Part shown: positions 41,944-53,439 of the stretch, piece by piece
Layout of the letters: every line of letters starts with the position of its first letter
Numbering within the stretch: the stretch's first letter is position 1
Source of the DNA: Rhynchopus euleeides
Lineage: Eukaryota; Euglenozoa; Diplonemea; Diplonemida; Diplonemidae
Direction: 5' to 3'
Assembly (NCBI GenBank): GCA_963210315.1
Contig: OY723238.1
Span: 2,046,001 to 2,110,000 of the forward strand
Length of the DNA stretch: 64,000 nt
Translations under genes and position numbers: made by a program
The notes under the pieces: model-generated
The model's input: the letters and a program-made list of their open reading frames with translations, nothing else
Database searches by the model: none
What the model was told of the DNA's origin: nothing

Positions 41944-43077
41944 ATGGAAGTGTCAGTGCGTCATGTGGAGAGCGGGCGGAGCTGTGTCGTCGGTGTTGCG
42001 GATGGCGGGACCGTGCTCAGCCTGAAGGCGGATGCGGTCAAGGAGATGTTCGCGGGTTCCATCAACGCAGACCGGGAGGCTGCAGGGCTGGCGGCACGCA
42101 TCGAAGGGTGTGACGAGGACCTGGACGATGCAGAGCGCGTTGCCAACACGGGTCTCGAGGTTGGGGATCCTGTCCAGCTCGTCCGCAGGTGGCCACACGT
42201 CAACGCTCCCGCTGTCTACAACCCTGGCCATGGGGAGGCTGCAGAGAGCATCACACTGTCGAGGTGTGGCACCCTGTGTTCAGTCGGCTACGAAGGACAC
42301 ATCACTGTGTTTGACACCACGACTGCTGGTGTGGTGGCGGACCTCACACATGGGTACGAGACCATTTACTCCACTGAGTTCTCAGTCTGTGGGACGTGGC
42401 TGGCAACGTGCTCACGTGACACCACCATCTGCATGTGGCTGACAGCAACGTGGGAACAGGTGTGGTGTCTGGAGGAGCACGACACACAAGTGTTTTCTGC
42501 AGGGTGGACACACTGTGGACGTCTCGTGTCGGGTGACGATGGTGGGAAGGTGTGTGTGTGGGACTTGGAGGGCACACCAAGTGCCACAGTGCTGGAGGGG
42601 CACATGGATGCTGTTACTGGGATTGAAGTGTCAACTACGAGGATCTTCACCGGGTCAGGCGACAAGACCATCCGTGTGTATGACATCAGCACCCTCACCC
42701 ACACCGACACCCTGTCTGAGCACACAGGTGGTGTGCACCACATCGCCCTGACGAACGACGAGCAGCACCTGGTGTCGTGCACCAGTTACAAGTCTCTGAA
42801 GGTGTGGTGCACAACCACCCTCACCTGCATCCGTTCTATCGTCCTGTCTGATCTCCCGTATGTGCTTGCCGTGTCACAGCCAGGTGATGTTGTGGCAGTG
42901 CGCTTTCATCTGTATACCAAGTTGTACAACCTCAGCACCTTGGAGTGCTTGGGACAAGTGGAGTCAAAGGGTGACGGTGTTGCACTCAGCCTGTGTGGGA
43001 GGTGGGTCTTCACATCAAGCAAATATTCTGTGAATGTGTGTGCTGTGTGTGACGTTCCGGGTGAGGGCAGCACTTAG
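41944..43077 (+). CDS. Ubiquitin-like / WD40 protein, copy E (intact)
   Basis: 377 residues, same layout as copy D: ubiquitin-like N-terminus (1-83), then seven WD40 blades to the C-terminus NVCAVCDVPGEGST. It lacks D's 18-bp duplication. Differences from D cluster in blade tops (for example THGYETI against THGDGTI, HMDAVTGIEV against HSEAVTGIAV), while the N-terminal domain is nearly unchanged. In blade 6 it carries the RFHLYTKLYNLST variant seen in pseudogene A, where D has SFYYHAKLYNLST, suggesting exchange between copies. Confidence 0.88.
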   Translation: MEVSVRHVESGRSCVVGVADGGTVLSLKADAVKEMFAGSINADREAAGLAARIEGCDEDLDDAERVANTGLEVGDPVQLVRRWPHVNAPAVYNPGHGEAAESITLSRCGTLCSVGYEGHITVFDTTTAGVVADLTHGYETIYSTEFSVCGTWLATCSRDTTICMWLTATWEQVWCLEEHDTQVFSAGWTHCGRLVSGDDGGKVCVWDLEGTPSATVLEGHMDAVTGIEVSTTRIFTGSGDKTIRVYDISTLTHTDTLSEHTGGVHHIALTNDEQHLVSCTSYKSLKVWCTTTLTCIRSIVLSDLPYVLAVSQPGDVVAVRFHLYTKLYNLSTLECLGQVESKGDGVALSLCGRWVFTSSKYSVNVCAVCDVPGEGST

Positions 43078-43422
43078 GCAACCTGTTCTGCTTGTGTGCT
43101 TGCGGTGCACTGCCTTGCTCGTTGCCTCCCAGCACAGCACCTCCTGACCCTGCTGGTTGGAGGCAGCGTGCACTGCATCTGAGGTGCGACTGCTCAGGAT
43201 GACACAGTGCTTCCAGACAGCCTCTGCCCCCACCCTCCCAAGCCCCTCCAACCACACTGCCCCTTTACTGTGACGTGTTGATCATCTCGGTAGGTTCTAG
43301 ATTCACGTCAGACATGGCACGCAACAGGGTAGGTGCAACTTGGCACACGGTGGCCACGTCAGGTTTTTGACCAAGTCTTTCCCTGGTCAACCAAGGCCTC
43401 GTCGGTGACCTGGTCATGACCA
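43078..43422 (+). repeat. 3' flank of copy E, uninterrupted duplicate
   Basis: Matches 33301-33551 plus 39302-39411 behind copy D. The empty site GCAACAGG at 43321-43328 proves the 33552-39301 insertion happened after the duplication. Confidence 0.9.
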
Positions 43423-43551
43423 GGGATATCGGGCAAGGTGGGCTGAACCCCGAGCCAGTGACCTGCGCCCTGGTCAACCACCTCTTCAAAACCCTCGACT
43501 CGACCCTGCCGCGGCACCCCTCGCACCCCCCACCCCCCACGTTACACACAC

Positions 43552-43567
43552 CTCTCGACAATCAAAC
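43552..43567 (+). promoter_or_regulatory. CTCTCGACAATCAAAC motif
   Basis: Motif 130 bp upstream of the DUF268 gene, also seen at 26965-26980 and 47257-47272 and in weaker form at 59203-59214. A C-rich stretch follows each copy. Confidence 0.4.
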
Positions 43568-43698
43568 ACCCCCGCATTCCACACACCCTTCCACAGCCCT
43601 CAATACACACGGCACGGCAGTGCAACACACTTGCCCCATCTGGCAGCCTGGCTTCCTCAGGCACACGCAGCCCCCAGGGCTACGGGGGCGGCACCAAC

Positions 43699-44922
43699 AT
43701 GCGTGAGGTGGTGTGCCTGCTGGTGGGGCACCTGTCCGGGCTCCTGCTGTACTCTGTGGTGCGTGTGCCCCAGGAGTGCGCTTGCACCCCCGCCGCCACA
43801 GCCGTGGTGCAGCCGCACAGGCCATCCGGGCCCTTGCTGCCCCCTCCCCTCCACACCCCCTCTGCGCCCTCCACCCCAGCGCTGGGGCTGCCGCCTGCCT
43901 CCCTTCTCGACACGTCGCCATTCGACCTCTCGACGTCCCCCGCAACGTCGTTCGACTTCGACGTGCCTGCGACGGACGACTTCTACACAAAGTTGCTCGC
44001 TGCCCAGCTGGACCTCTGCGGCCCGCTGTGTGCCCTCGAGGGAAGGACAATGGTGCCGGGGGAGATGTTCCCAACACGCGTGGCACCGATGCACTGCGCC
44101 AAGCTCTATGCGAGTGACTTCTTTGAAAAGCCATCGCCGCATTGGCCACCTCCTCAGTTTGTCCCAGGCCCAATGTCACAACACTACACGCTGAATGGGG
44201 CTGTGCGTATCAAGAATAAGGCGGTTGTTGCAGCAAAGTACAGCGGTGGGGCAGCGATGGTCAGCCAGTGGACCAAGGCTGTGGTGGACAACATGGTTGC
44301 CGAGGTTCTGGCCGACAGCCTGACGGGGAACTACGGGCGGCACAATGTCGATGCGCTGCGGGTAGGGTCTCGGATTGCGGGTGTGAAGGGGAGGCATGTC
44401 CTCGTGATCGGGTCCGAAAACCCTTGGGTGGAGGCCATCATGCTCGCAGAAGGGGCGGCTCACGTCTACACGCTGGAATATGGGGCGATCAACTCCACGC
44501 ACCCCAACGTCACTACATATACCCCGCTGGAGTTCAACCAGATGTACCGCAACGGCACCCTGCCCAAGCTGAACATGATGGCCACATTCTCCTCCCTGGA
44601 ACACAGCGGGTTGGGGCGGTACGGTGACATGTTGAACCCGTGGGGCGACGTGGTGCAGATGGCCAAGACGTGGTGTGTGCTGGAACCCGGGTCCCCTGTT
44701 GTGGTGGGAGTGGAGGGGCGAGTCGTGCGCAAGCGCCAGCACGTCGTCATGAAGCGTGACGGAATCTGGTGGAACCTGCACCGGCAGTACGGCATGCACC
44801 GCTTCCCGCTGCTCTTCACCAACTTCGAGATCACCCACCATGTGCCTGGGTCCTCGCAGCCGCTGTTCATCGCACGCCGCCTGGAGGAGGCAAACAGAAC
44901 TGCAGCCAGCTCTCTAAACTAG
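43699..44922 (+). CDS. DUF268 family protein
   Basis: 407 residues. Residues 3-21 (EVVCLLVGHLSGLLLYSVV) form a membrane anchor, then a Pro-rich stem to about 85, then the DUF268 domain: HVLVIGSENPWVEAIMLAEG (about 232), VYTLEYGAIN, HPNVTTYTPLEFNQMY, FSSLEHSGLGRYGDMLNPWG (about 297), and NLHRQYGMHRFPLLF (about 359). The glycine-rich strand and the following acidic residues resemble a methyltransferase-like Rossmann fold, but the function is not established. Type II topology suggests the secretory pathway. No introns. Confidence 0.85.
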   Translation: MREVVCLLVGHLSGLLLYSVVRVPQECACTPAATAVVQPHRPSGPLLPPPLHTPSAPSTPALGLPPASLLDTSPFDLSTSPATSFDFDVPATDDFYTKLLAAQLDLCGPLCALEGRTMVPGEMFPTRVAPMHCAKLYASDFFEKPSPHWPPPQFVPGPMSQHYTLNGAVRIKNKAVVAAKYSGGAAMVSQWTKAVVDNMVAEVLADSLTGNYGRHNVDALRVGSRIAGVKGRHVLVIGSENPWVEAIMLAEGAAHVYTLEYGAINSTHPNVTTYTPLEFNQMYRNGTLPKLNMMATFSSLEHSGLGRYGDMLNPWGDVVQMAKTWCVLEPGSPVVVGVEGRVVRKRQHVVMKRDGIWWNLHRQYGMHRFPLLFTNFEITHHVPGSSQPLFIARRLEEANRTAASSLN

Positions 44923-45343
44923 CAGCTGCCTGCCAAGGCAGCCCTCCGGTGATAAAGGGGCTCGTTGGGTGTCAGTGTTTCCTCCTCCCCCCTTGCCGTA
45001 GCTGACACGGGCCAGCTGTGTGCCCAGCAGGGTGCGTCACACCAGGCTCTGGCAAACACAGGACCTCGGCATTCTTGCGCAGCGATTCCTCACGCGAAGC
45101 AGCCTCGACGAGCGGGTTGCACAATACCACATGCCTGGGCCCAGGCTGTGGAGGAATATGGCAACTCGTGCTCCAGAGCTTTAGCGATGAAGCGCACTTT
45201 GTGTGTAAGACGGTCGGTCTTTCACTGCATATTCTCCGTCTCTCTCTCTCTCTCTATCTCTGCCCTTTCTTTCCTGCTCTTGCATGCAATAGCGAAGCTT
45301 TGCGAAGAGAATTTGTGGTAAACAGGTTTCCACCCCCCCCCCC
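44923..45343. other. Intergenic, no gene
   Basis: A CT-rich simple tract (45236-45262) and otherwise unremarkable sequence. Confidence 0.4.
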
Positions 45344-46495
45344 TAGGGGGGGTCAAATGGGGGTGACAAACACGATTTTTCAAAAAACCGGCGCAGAGGC
45401 CCCAAAGCCCCCGTAAACCCTCCAAACCCCCCCAGATCGGTCCGGAAACCCATCGAACCCCACTTTTCCACCATTCCGGGCACCTCAGGTGCCCGAATTG
45501 GGGTACCTAAATTTTGTGCCACCGTTTGGTACCGGACAGTGCCACTGTGTGGGAGGTTGGAAAAGAAAATGCCCCAACACACCACATCTGAGGGTTGCAA
45601 TGCATGTTGCTTGCCAACCACGTCATCCGGTGGGTGTCAGGCGCTATGTAGGTGGCATGAGCCAGGTCTTCGATGTGTTCTGGCTTGTATATGTACCTCC
45701 CTGCCTGCGGCACAGGCACTGCCTTTGTCCCCCACACCAGCCACAGAGAGCGTATTGTACTCGGTCCACGGTTGCTGATTCATTGTGATGCGTTGTATCC
45801 TCGAGTGAACGTCACACACTAGTGGCACCACCACCCGCCATCCGAGAGCTGTATTGACTTTGCGCCCTTCCGTTGCATTCACCTCGCCACGCATATTGCA
45901 CCGTTCAGTACCAGTGCTCTTGGGCCAGGCAAAGTAGACCGCAGCAACTACCAATTCTGGCACAATGGGTACCACGACAGCGCACTTCGTGTGTTCCCGG
46001 AATGTACAGCTCGTGTTGCAACAGTCGTTGTCAACACATCCCGGTTGTGGAGCACTGCTGCACAGGAATCACACGACCATCTGGACTTGTTCCGTACCTA
46101 CAGGCAGCCTCCCGGTGCATGGTGGCAGGGAGGTACATATACAAGCCAGAACTCATCGAAGACCTGGCTAATGCCACCTACATAGCGCCTGACACCCACC
46201 GGATGACGTGGTTGGCAAGCAACATGCATTGCAACCCTCAGATGTGGTGTGTTGGGGCATTTTCTTTTCCAACCTCCCACACAGTGGCACTGTCCGGTAC
46301 CAAACGGTGGCACAAAATTTAGGTACCCCAATTCGGGCACCTGAGGTGCCCGGAATGGTGGAAAAGTGGGGTTCGATGGGTTTCCGGACCGATCTGGGGG
46401 GGTTTGGAGGGTTTACGGGGGCTTTGGGGCCTCTGCGCCGGTTTTTTGAAAAATCGTGTTTGTCCACGTAAAAGGGTGGCATTTGACCCCCCCTA
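45344..46495. mobile_element. Foldback element with about 370-bp arms
   Basis: 45346-45716 and 46120-46493 are inverse copies with very few differences; about 400 bp lies between. Outer ends GGGGGGGTCAAATG and its inverse are bordered by TA on each side and C runs outside. The terminal G run followed by TCAAAT is close to that of 22649-23424. Arms include the palindrome GGGCACCTCAGGTGCCC. No protein is coded; the frames seen in both arms are simply the same sequence twice. Confidence 0.85.
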
Positions 46496-48656
46496 CCCCC
46501 CCCCCCCCATCCCCTCCCTGCATTAATAGTGAAAAGGGGGTGACATACAGATTGAAGGTGGGTAAGTCCCCCCTTCTAGGGCACGAGCTCGTCTCTGCTT
46601 TAATACCCCCCCCCCCCCCCGACACCACCCCCTGCCGCTCCCAGCAGTCCCACCCGTATCGCGTGCTTTCACGACGTGGTATCGAGTGATGTCCCCTAGA
46701 GCTTTAACAGATCCGGTTCTTCTTTCCCTCTCCTCCGTCTCTTCTCCCTCCTCGCAGGGCAAGGATATATTCTTTGTTACAATACAGTGCAGGGCAGAGG
46801 CTGTATGTCTCACATAGAAAGATGCCAGTACGCGACCGACACGATACATCAGATGATGGGCACCTTCACTCAGAAGTGCAGAGAAGCGGGCCCGGTATAC
46901 CGGGCCCGGTTCTCACGGGTGGACTCTAGGGGACACTCTGCGCTGCCAGCACGCTAACCCAAACTGCAATAAGAAAAGTGAGGAAATGTGAACCGCCTCA
47001 CAAAACTGGTTGCAAAGTGACACAGAGCGAAGGCCCCCCGACAGGGCATGACGCCTCCTGGCCATTATTGGCAACGCTTTTTCAGGAAGTGTATCAAGCC
47101 GTCGTAATGCGTGTGTTTGGTGGCCTGGCCACACGTTTTGAGTGGGCCGACCCTCATCCGACGTTGCAGCAAGCACTCCTCTGGTGTGGTGCCTACAAAA
47201 AGGATAACCATTTGCGAGAAGGCTGCTGGTGAGACTTGCCTTTGCTTTCACTCCGACTCTCGACAATCAAACCCCCCACCCCCCACCCCCCGCTCGACGG
47301 ATCTGTCGCCACTCCTTTTCCTTACGTGCCAGTCGGGGGGTCAGGGGATCGGTGCGTCACAGCTTGTGTATTGTGTGCTGCGGCAGTCTACCGGCTATTG
47401 AGTCGCCATGCCACTCCCCACCGCTGCCCGTGTTGCGAGGCCCCGTGGAGGTTGGTCTGTCACCCGTGCCCCAGCTCGTGCCCCGCCCACTGCTGTGTCT
47501 GTGTCTGGTGTCTGGGTGTTGTCAACCATGCCCAGGGGATTGCGTTCCCTTCTACTCGGCTGTGGGGAGTGGGGGGTCACTCTTGCAACAAGAATGGCCC
47601 AAGAATGGCGCGCGTGCCGACAAGCGTTTTGGGTGTCAAAGGGGGGAGACAGGAGATTCCGGGTGGGGCCACACACAACTGCCCCCCGCCCCCCTCTTTG
47701 TTGTTTATGTCCTCTGTTCCTCCCCGTGATCCGTAAGGCACGCCTGTTCTGAGCACCACTCTGGTGGCGATAATCCCGGCCCACCGGGCACAACTCAACA
47801 CGAAAGAAAGTGACAGCCGTGGAAGAAAGACGTCGGACTACAGCAGTGGTGCCTGCCTGCTGCAGCTGTACCTACCACCCCCCTCCCGCCCAGCTCGAGT
47901 TCTGATTGAGGCAGTCCCAACTTGTCCACGGTTTTAAAATACAACGGGGTTTCCAGGGCCAGTCCCACTCGCACGACTCCATCAGACGATGGGCGTGTTG
48001 TGCAACAAGTGGGTCTGCCTTCCAACAACGCAATGTCTTGCACCAATACAACAGTGGTTTGTGTTCCACCCAGGTCTGTATGCCAAGAGTTCCCCACAGT
48101 TATAGTGACATGCACACTCTGCCGTTTGGCAGGACTCCATCACTCACCTCACTGTGCTCCGCACCCGCCTTCACAGGCGAAGGGTGTCGTTTGGGGGTGT
48201 CAATGTATGTGCCCACACCACGTCACCAAATGACAGCGAACGTTTTCCAGGGAACACCCGCCGCATGTTGCTCCCAACACCTGCAGTGTCATGGCGTGTC
48301 CCTGCGCTTTGCACAGGAGAGCTTTGTCTGCGCTTTTTGAATGCAGTGCACATGCGGAAACCTTGCAACCGCAACGACGGGCTAAAACACGAACGCGGCA
48401 GGTTGAGAAAAATCATCGCATACGGCCTTTTCTCGAACGTGTAATTGCTGATGAGGTGTCATAAGAAACTGCCATCATCGTCAACACCGAGGCAAGGCCA
48501 GGCCTCGGCGATGGCACACACCGCATGGGGGACACCTCCGCCTCAGACAGGAACACGAAGGCACCGATTCGGGTGACGCCCTTCCCCAGGGGCGCATCAC
48601 ACGGGTGTATCCCGGACGCTTCTAGGGTCTGCACTGTATCTTCACGAGGCAGAAGA
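46496..48656. other. Intergenic, no convincing gene
   Basis: C-run microsatellites (46496-46512, 46607-46620), a diverged 70-bp module (46885-46975), a GAGCGAAGGCCCCCC repeat end (47027) and the paired upstream motif at 47193-47275. The frame after that motif (47408-47752) is Arg/Pro-rich without a domain; it could be a short or decayed gene, but I do not call it. Confidence 0.45.
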
Positions 48657-50269
48657 ATGGCACGAACAACACTGTTGTGGGCGACATTAGGTCTGCTCGG
48701 TTACGCAACCTACCACAGCTTCAAGGGGTCGTGGGAAGGGTCATCTGCGCCGGGCGAGAGGCGGCGCGTCGAGGAGACTTGGAGCAGCGAAACTGCGGCG
48801 TTTGTGAACAGCACGCTTGCGCTCAACGGGGAAGCGCTGGCGCGGTTCACCCGAGATGTGCGTGCAGCAGCGGCGCGCGGGCGGATCCTGACAGCACTGT
48901 CGGTCGGGCGTGGGTTGGATACGGTGCGCCTGTGGTACCACAACGCACATCACGCAGCTGTGAACAAGACGCACGGCATCCTGATCGGGGCTGGCGATGC
49001 GGCGACCATCGAGTGGGCGAAGAAGGTGGGTGCCCACTACACCGACATCAGCTGGCTGTGTCCATCAGGTGCTGTGAACCAGCTCATGCACAGCGCTTGG
49101 TGCAAGCCGCTGCTCCTCCACGTATGCAAACGGAACAAACACCACCCTTCACTAGGCCAGCGAGTGGTGCTTTGCTCCCTGCCTTCGCCCCTCCGTACGT
49201 CAGCTTTTGTACTGAACGGTGTCTAATGCAACAGAAAAGCGGTGGCTGAGTGCCTTCCATCTCCGTGTTTTGATATTGATGTGTTTGTGTCTTGCGCTGT
49301 CTCTTATGTCCGACCGTAGACTCCCACCGCCACACACCCACACCCCGCCGCACACAGGCTTGCGTGCGTGCTGGCGTGGACACGATGCTGCAGGATGCTG
49401 ACATCTTGATCCTGCGGGACCCCTGGGAGTCACTTGACACCCTGAAGCCGAAGCCCAAGCTCGCGATGCAGTGCGGCGAGCGAGGCCGTGCCAAGGAGTC
49501 GCAAGAGTTCCGCGAGGCCTTCCCCGTGTGGCCCAACACGGGGGTCGTGGCGGTCTCTGCCAGCGAGCCCGACGCCGTCCGCTTCACAGCGATCTGGGTT
49601 GTGGAGATGGTGTGGTCCATGCGTGCCTTCCGCTCTGGGGGCCTGGATGTGCCGGCACGCCCCTACCTGAGGGGGCGGCGCGGCTTCTGGCTCTACTCAC
49701 TGTCGAAGATGGCGCGCGTCCTGGGAACGAAGAGCCGAAGCCGGCGGAGGCGCTTCGCCCGCCTGCTGATGAACCACCAGCTTGAGGGCAATCTGACAAT
49801 CGCCAACTTCTTCGAAGGGCTTGTGGGGGTGTGTAAGGCACCACAGCAGCTGCGCCGTGCCAACGGAACAGTCACCTGGCAGTGTGGGCCTGACAGGGCA
49901 TTCGGGCCCTACACAGATGCGGAGTGGGAGGCACGTAGCACCACCGAAGTGCCGTGGCGCTTGCAGTATCAAACACGGATGCGCGACGATGGGTTTGATG
50001 GCAACAATTACACCGATCAGGGCATCGCGCGTGAGATTGTGCAGTTCGAAGACCTCGTGCCCCCGAACCTCAACTTCCAGTGCATCCACGACCCTCTGTG
50101 GCGGTTCCATTTTGAGGTTCCGCACAAAGCATCCCCGACGCTGGGTAATTTCCGCAAGGAAACCACTCTGGTGCACTTCACAGGGAGTGGCCTTGGTGCA
50201 GGCGGGATGGACCGCAAGACAGAGGCCATGCGGAATCACGTGCTGCTCGCCCCAGGCGAGGTGCGGTAG
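48657..50269 (+). CDS. Nucleotide-diphospho-sugar transferase, two exons
   Basis: Exons 48657-49121 and 49358-50269 give 458 residues. The intron (49122-49357, GTATGC to CACACAG, phase 0) is inferred because exon 1 ends in SAWCKPLLLH and exon 2 resumes ACVRAGVDTMLQDADILILR, restoring the domain. ATG 48657 opens a type II membrane anchor (TTLLWATLGLLGYATYHS). The Nucleotid_trans family marks are present: metal-binding Asp168-Ala-Asp170, RDP at 175-177, PNTGVVAVSA (about 214), DQGI (about 373) and VHFTGSG (about 426). It likely adds a sugar (galactose, xylose or arabinose in relatives) to glycans in the Golgi. Confidence 0.85.
49122..49357 (+). other. GT-AG intron, 236 bp
   Basis: Donor C|GTATGC, acceptor CACACAG|GC with a C-rich tract before it. 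Stops in the exon 1 frame occur soon after the donor. This is the only intron I can place with confidence in the window. Confidence 0.8.
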
Positions 50270-51044
50270 CAAGCAGGGTGCTCGTGGCGAGTACCATCTC
50301 CCCCTTCGGTCCCGTGGAGAAGCTTGCGGGGAAAGCCTTTCCAAGCGGTTATCCTGCAGGTTAAGGTGCTCCCAGAAAGTGTTCCAGGTCCTCGGCAACC
50401 ACACTACAGTGTTCACTTCCTCGGACCTCCCCCTCCCCTTCTTTTTATTCATCACTGACGACCACCCCGTAGCGAAGACCCCTTGGGATTTTTGATCATT
50501 GTGCTTCCTTCTACTTCAGTTTCAATACCCCCTTTTTTTACCACAACAGGTCTCCTGTCAGTGTCAAAAAGATAGTACCGTCCCCTGCAGAATAAATGTT
50601 ATTTGTTATAAACCGCCTTTCTGGGAAAATGCCCGATTTATTTAATTTTAACATTTTCTTTTTACTGGGGGGGGGGCAAATACAAGAGTATATGCAAATA
50701 CAAGGGTATATGCTAATACAAGAGTACTCCAGAAATCGCGATTTTAAAAAGTTCACCGAGCAAATACAAGAGTATACTCTTGTATTTGCATACTAGACTT
50801 TTGAAGAACTTTTGTGGGGTTTTCATCATATTTTGTACTTCCAATGACCTCCCCCAGGCCAGTGGGCCTCCTGTCTGGAGTCGTCACGGTTGGGTGGGAG
50901 TCGCCTCGGGGTGGGAAAGGCCAAGAGGACGCTCGTATTGTCTCTTCGGCGCCGCTGCCCCATGAGGGCCCACCCGGAGGCCATATTTCTAGTATGCAAA
51001 TACAAGAGTATGGGGGCCTTCGCTCTGTGTCAAACTGTGTCAAA

Positions 51045-52015
51045 CTGTGTCATGCCCCCCCAGGCTTCTAACACACTGTGTCATGCCCCCCCAGGCTTCC
51101 AGCACAGTGTGTCATGCCCCCCCAGGCTTCTAACACACTGTGTCATGCCCCCCCAGGCTTCCAGCACAGTGTGTCATGCCCCCCCAGGCTTCCAGCACAC
51201 TGTGTCATGCCCCCCCAGGCTTCTAGCACAGTGTGTCATGCCCCCCCAGGCTTCTAACACACTGTGTCATGCCCCCCCAGGCTTCTAACACACTGTGTCA
51301 TGCCCCCCCAGGCTTCCAGCACACTGTGTCATGCCCCCCCAGGCTTCTAACACACTGTGTCATGCCCCCCCAGGCTTCTAACACACTGTGTCATGCCCCC
51401 CCAGGCTTCTAGCACAGTGTGTCATGCCCCCCCAGGCTTCCAGCACACTGTGTCATGCCCCCCCAGGCTTCCAGCACACTGTGTCATGCCCCCCCAGGCT
51501 TCTAACACACTGTGTCATGCCCCCCCAGGCTTCTAGCACAGTGTGTCATGCCCCCCCAGGCTTCCAGCACAGTGTGTCATGCCCCCCCAGGCTTCTAGCA
51601 CAGTGTGTCATGCCCCCCCAGGCTTCTAACACACTGTGTCATGCCCCCCCAGGCTTCTAACACAGTGTGTCATGCCCCCCCAGGCTTCCAGCACACTGTG
51701 TCATGCCCCCCCAGGCTTCTAGCACAGTGTGTCATGCCCCCCCAGGCTTCTAACACACTGTGTCATGCCCCCCCAGGCTTCTAACACACTGTGTCATGCC
51801 CCCCCAGGCTTCCAGCACACTGTGTCATGCCCCCCCAGGCTTCTAACACACTGTGTCATGCCCTCCCAGGCTTCTAACACACTGTGTCATGCCCTCCCAG
51901 GCTTCTAACACTGTGTGTCATGCCCCCTCAGGCTTCTAACACACTGTGTCATGCCCCCCCAGGCTTCTAACACACTGTGTCATGTCCCCCCCAGGCTTCT
52001 AGCACACTGTGTAAT
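51045..52015 (+). repeat. 31-bp minisatellite, about 31 units
   Basis: Units read ACACTGTGTCATGCCCCCCC then AGGCTTCTAAC, head to tail without spacers. Variation is confined to a few positions, chiefly TCTAACAC/TCCAGCAC/TCTAGCAC and CACTG/CAGTG, in mixed order; the last units drift (CCCTCCC, CCCCTCA). Not coding: 31 is not a multiple of three and any frame cycles every three units. Confidence 0.95.
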
Positions 52016-53217
52016 ACCCCCAGGCCGCCTTCCTCCCCCACTCCGTCGCAGTCACTAAGTGGCTTTTCGGCGATCGCAGTGCTCCGTCCCTCCCGCTGCA
52101 AGCAACTGAGGCTTCCGTCCCGTTGCCCGTCACCACCTCGAGGGAGGTATCCCGGGGTTTCGACGGCGTCGTCCGGCCCGCCGTCGCCTCACGCCTACCA
52201 GTGCCTACCTCCGCCAGCTCCGCCACTCAGGAAGCACAGCTTTGACACCCGCGCCCTCGTCACACACATCTCTACCGCGCCCCTGCGCTGTGCTCCTCCG
52301 TCTTGTTCGCACCCCCTTTACCCTTCACGCCCGTGCAGCCCTGTCACCAGCTTTCCGGCGTAGTCGCCGCCGGTGTCCGGCGACGCCCGCTGAGGTTCCA
52401 CAGGAACAGCCGGCAGACTGACAGGCAGCCGCCCTGGATCCCGTGCCAGAAGTCAACAAACGCGTCGGTGATCCGCTCCCGCCCCGCGGCAGCCCTTTCG
52501 GTGACCTCGAAGGTGTGCACCAGTTCCGACTGCGCCTCGCGTTGCAGCTGCCCGCCCCAACTCCTTCCCCTCCCGTCGCCCAGTCAGTCCCTCTCGCGTG
52601 CCGCCAGCTTTGGACCACACCCCGCTCGGCCCGCCTCGGCAGTTATCCCCAGTACGCGCGCCTCCCGGGTCGGGTTCGCGCCCACCCTTTACCAACCCCC
52701 TTGCGCATCGTTTTTTGAGCGCGCGGGAACGCGCAGCACCCCTGGCCATCGGCCAGTCGTCACCCCCCCGGCGCCCCCACCGCCCTCCGCGTCCAGCGCC
52801 AGGACAGCACATCCCCTGCTGACACTGTTGCGCGGGGGGCCGCGCGAAGCGCGGCCCCGCGACCCCACCCCCACCCCGCGCGAAGCGCGGGGTGGGGTCG
52901 CGGGGCTGGGGGTGGGGGTTTATCCTTATCTTCCTTGGGGGGTGCAGGACCTCCCCCATGATTGACGAGTTGGGGGTATAGCTTGGCGGACGATGACGTG
53001 GCATCGACAGCGGCTTGCACCCCCCCCCCCCCTGAAATAGGCGCGTGAACTCTTGCGTCACTTCGCACAGTGTGCATCATGTTCAAATGACACGCAGGAG
53101 CCAGTAGGCTGCCTTTCAAACGGGGTGCCTGTCCCTGCTGGACAGGGGGGTCTGGGGGGCGGAGCCCCCCAGCCGCCGGAGGCCATGGGAGTGAACATTT
53201 ATTCCTGGCGGGCACGG
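52016..53217. other. GC-rich stretch inside the element, no gene called
   Basis: Long frames exist because stops are rare at this GC content. 52835-52915 holds GCGCGAAGCGCGGCCCCGCG-type hairpins and GGGGTGGGGGT repeats. One GC module at 53145 (minus). Confidence 0.4.
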
Positions 53218-53439
53218 TTACTCACGGTATGGTCCCTCGGGGCCAGGCTGCGATGCCAGCACGCTAACCCAAATTGCAATACGGCGGGCGCAGATTCGGT
53301 GTGAATTGGGCTGCCTCCTGGGTAGCCCGGGCCCTACCCGATGTGACGATAAATTGTCGTGCAAGGACACGCCACAGGGGGGTCTGGGGGGCGGAGCCCC
53401 CCAGCCGCCGGAGGCCACGGTAGTGAACGTCTGTTCACA

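Noticed and set aside
45343..46482. Similar proteins of about 90 residues on opposite strands
   Set aside because: They are the two arms of one foldback element read in opposite directions, not two genes.
47408..47752. Gene after the paired upstream motif
   Set aside because: The frame is Arg/Pro-rich, overlaps two others of like length and has no domain; left as intergenic.
51388..51660. Open frame through the minisatellite
   Set aside because: It arises because stops are absent from three consecutive 31-bp units; no gene features.
51045..52015. CRISPR-like regular repeats
   Set aside because: Units are directly adjacent with no spacers, in a eukaryotic setting; it is a minisatellite.
52303..53061. 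Long Pro/Arg-rich frames on both strands
   Set aside because: High GC removes stops; the frames cross GC hairpins and have no recognisable segment.
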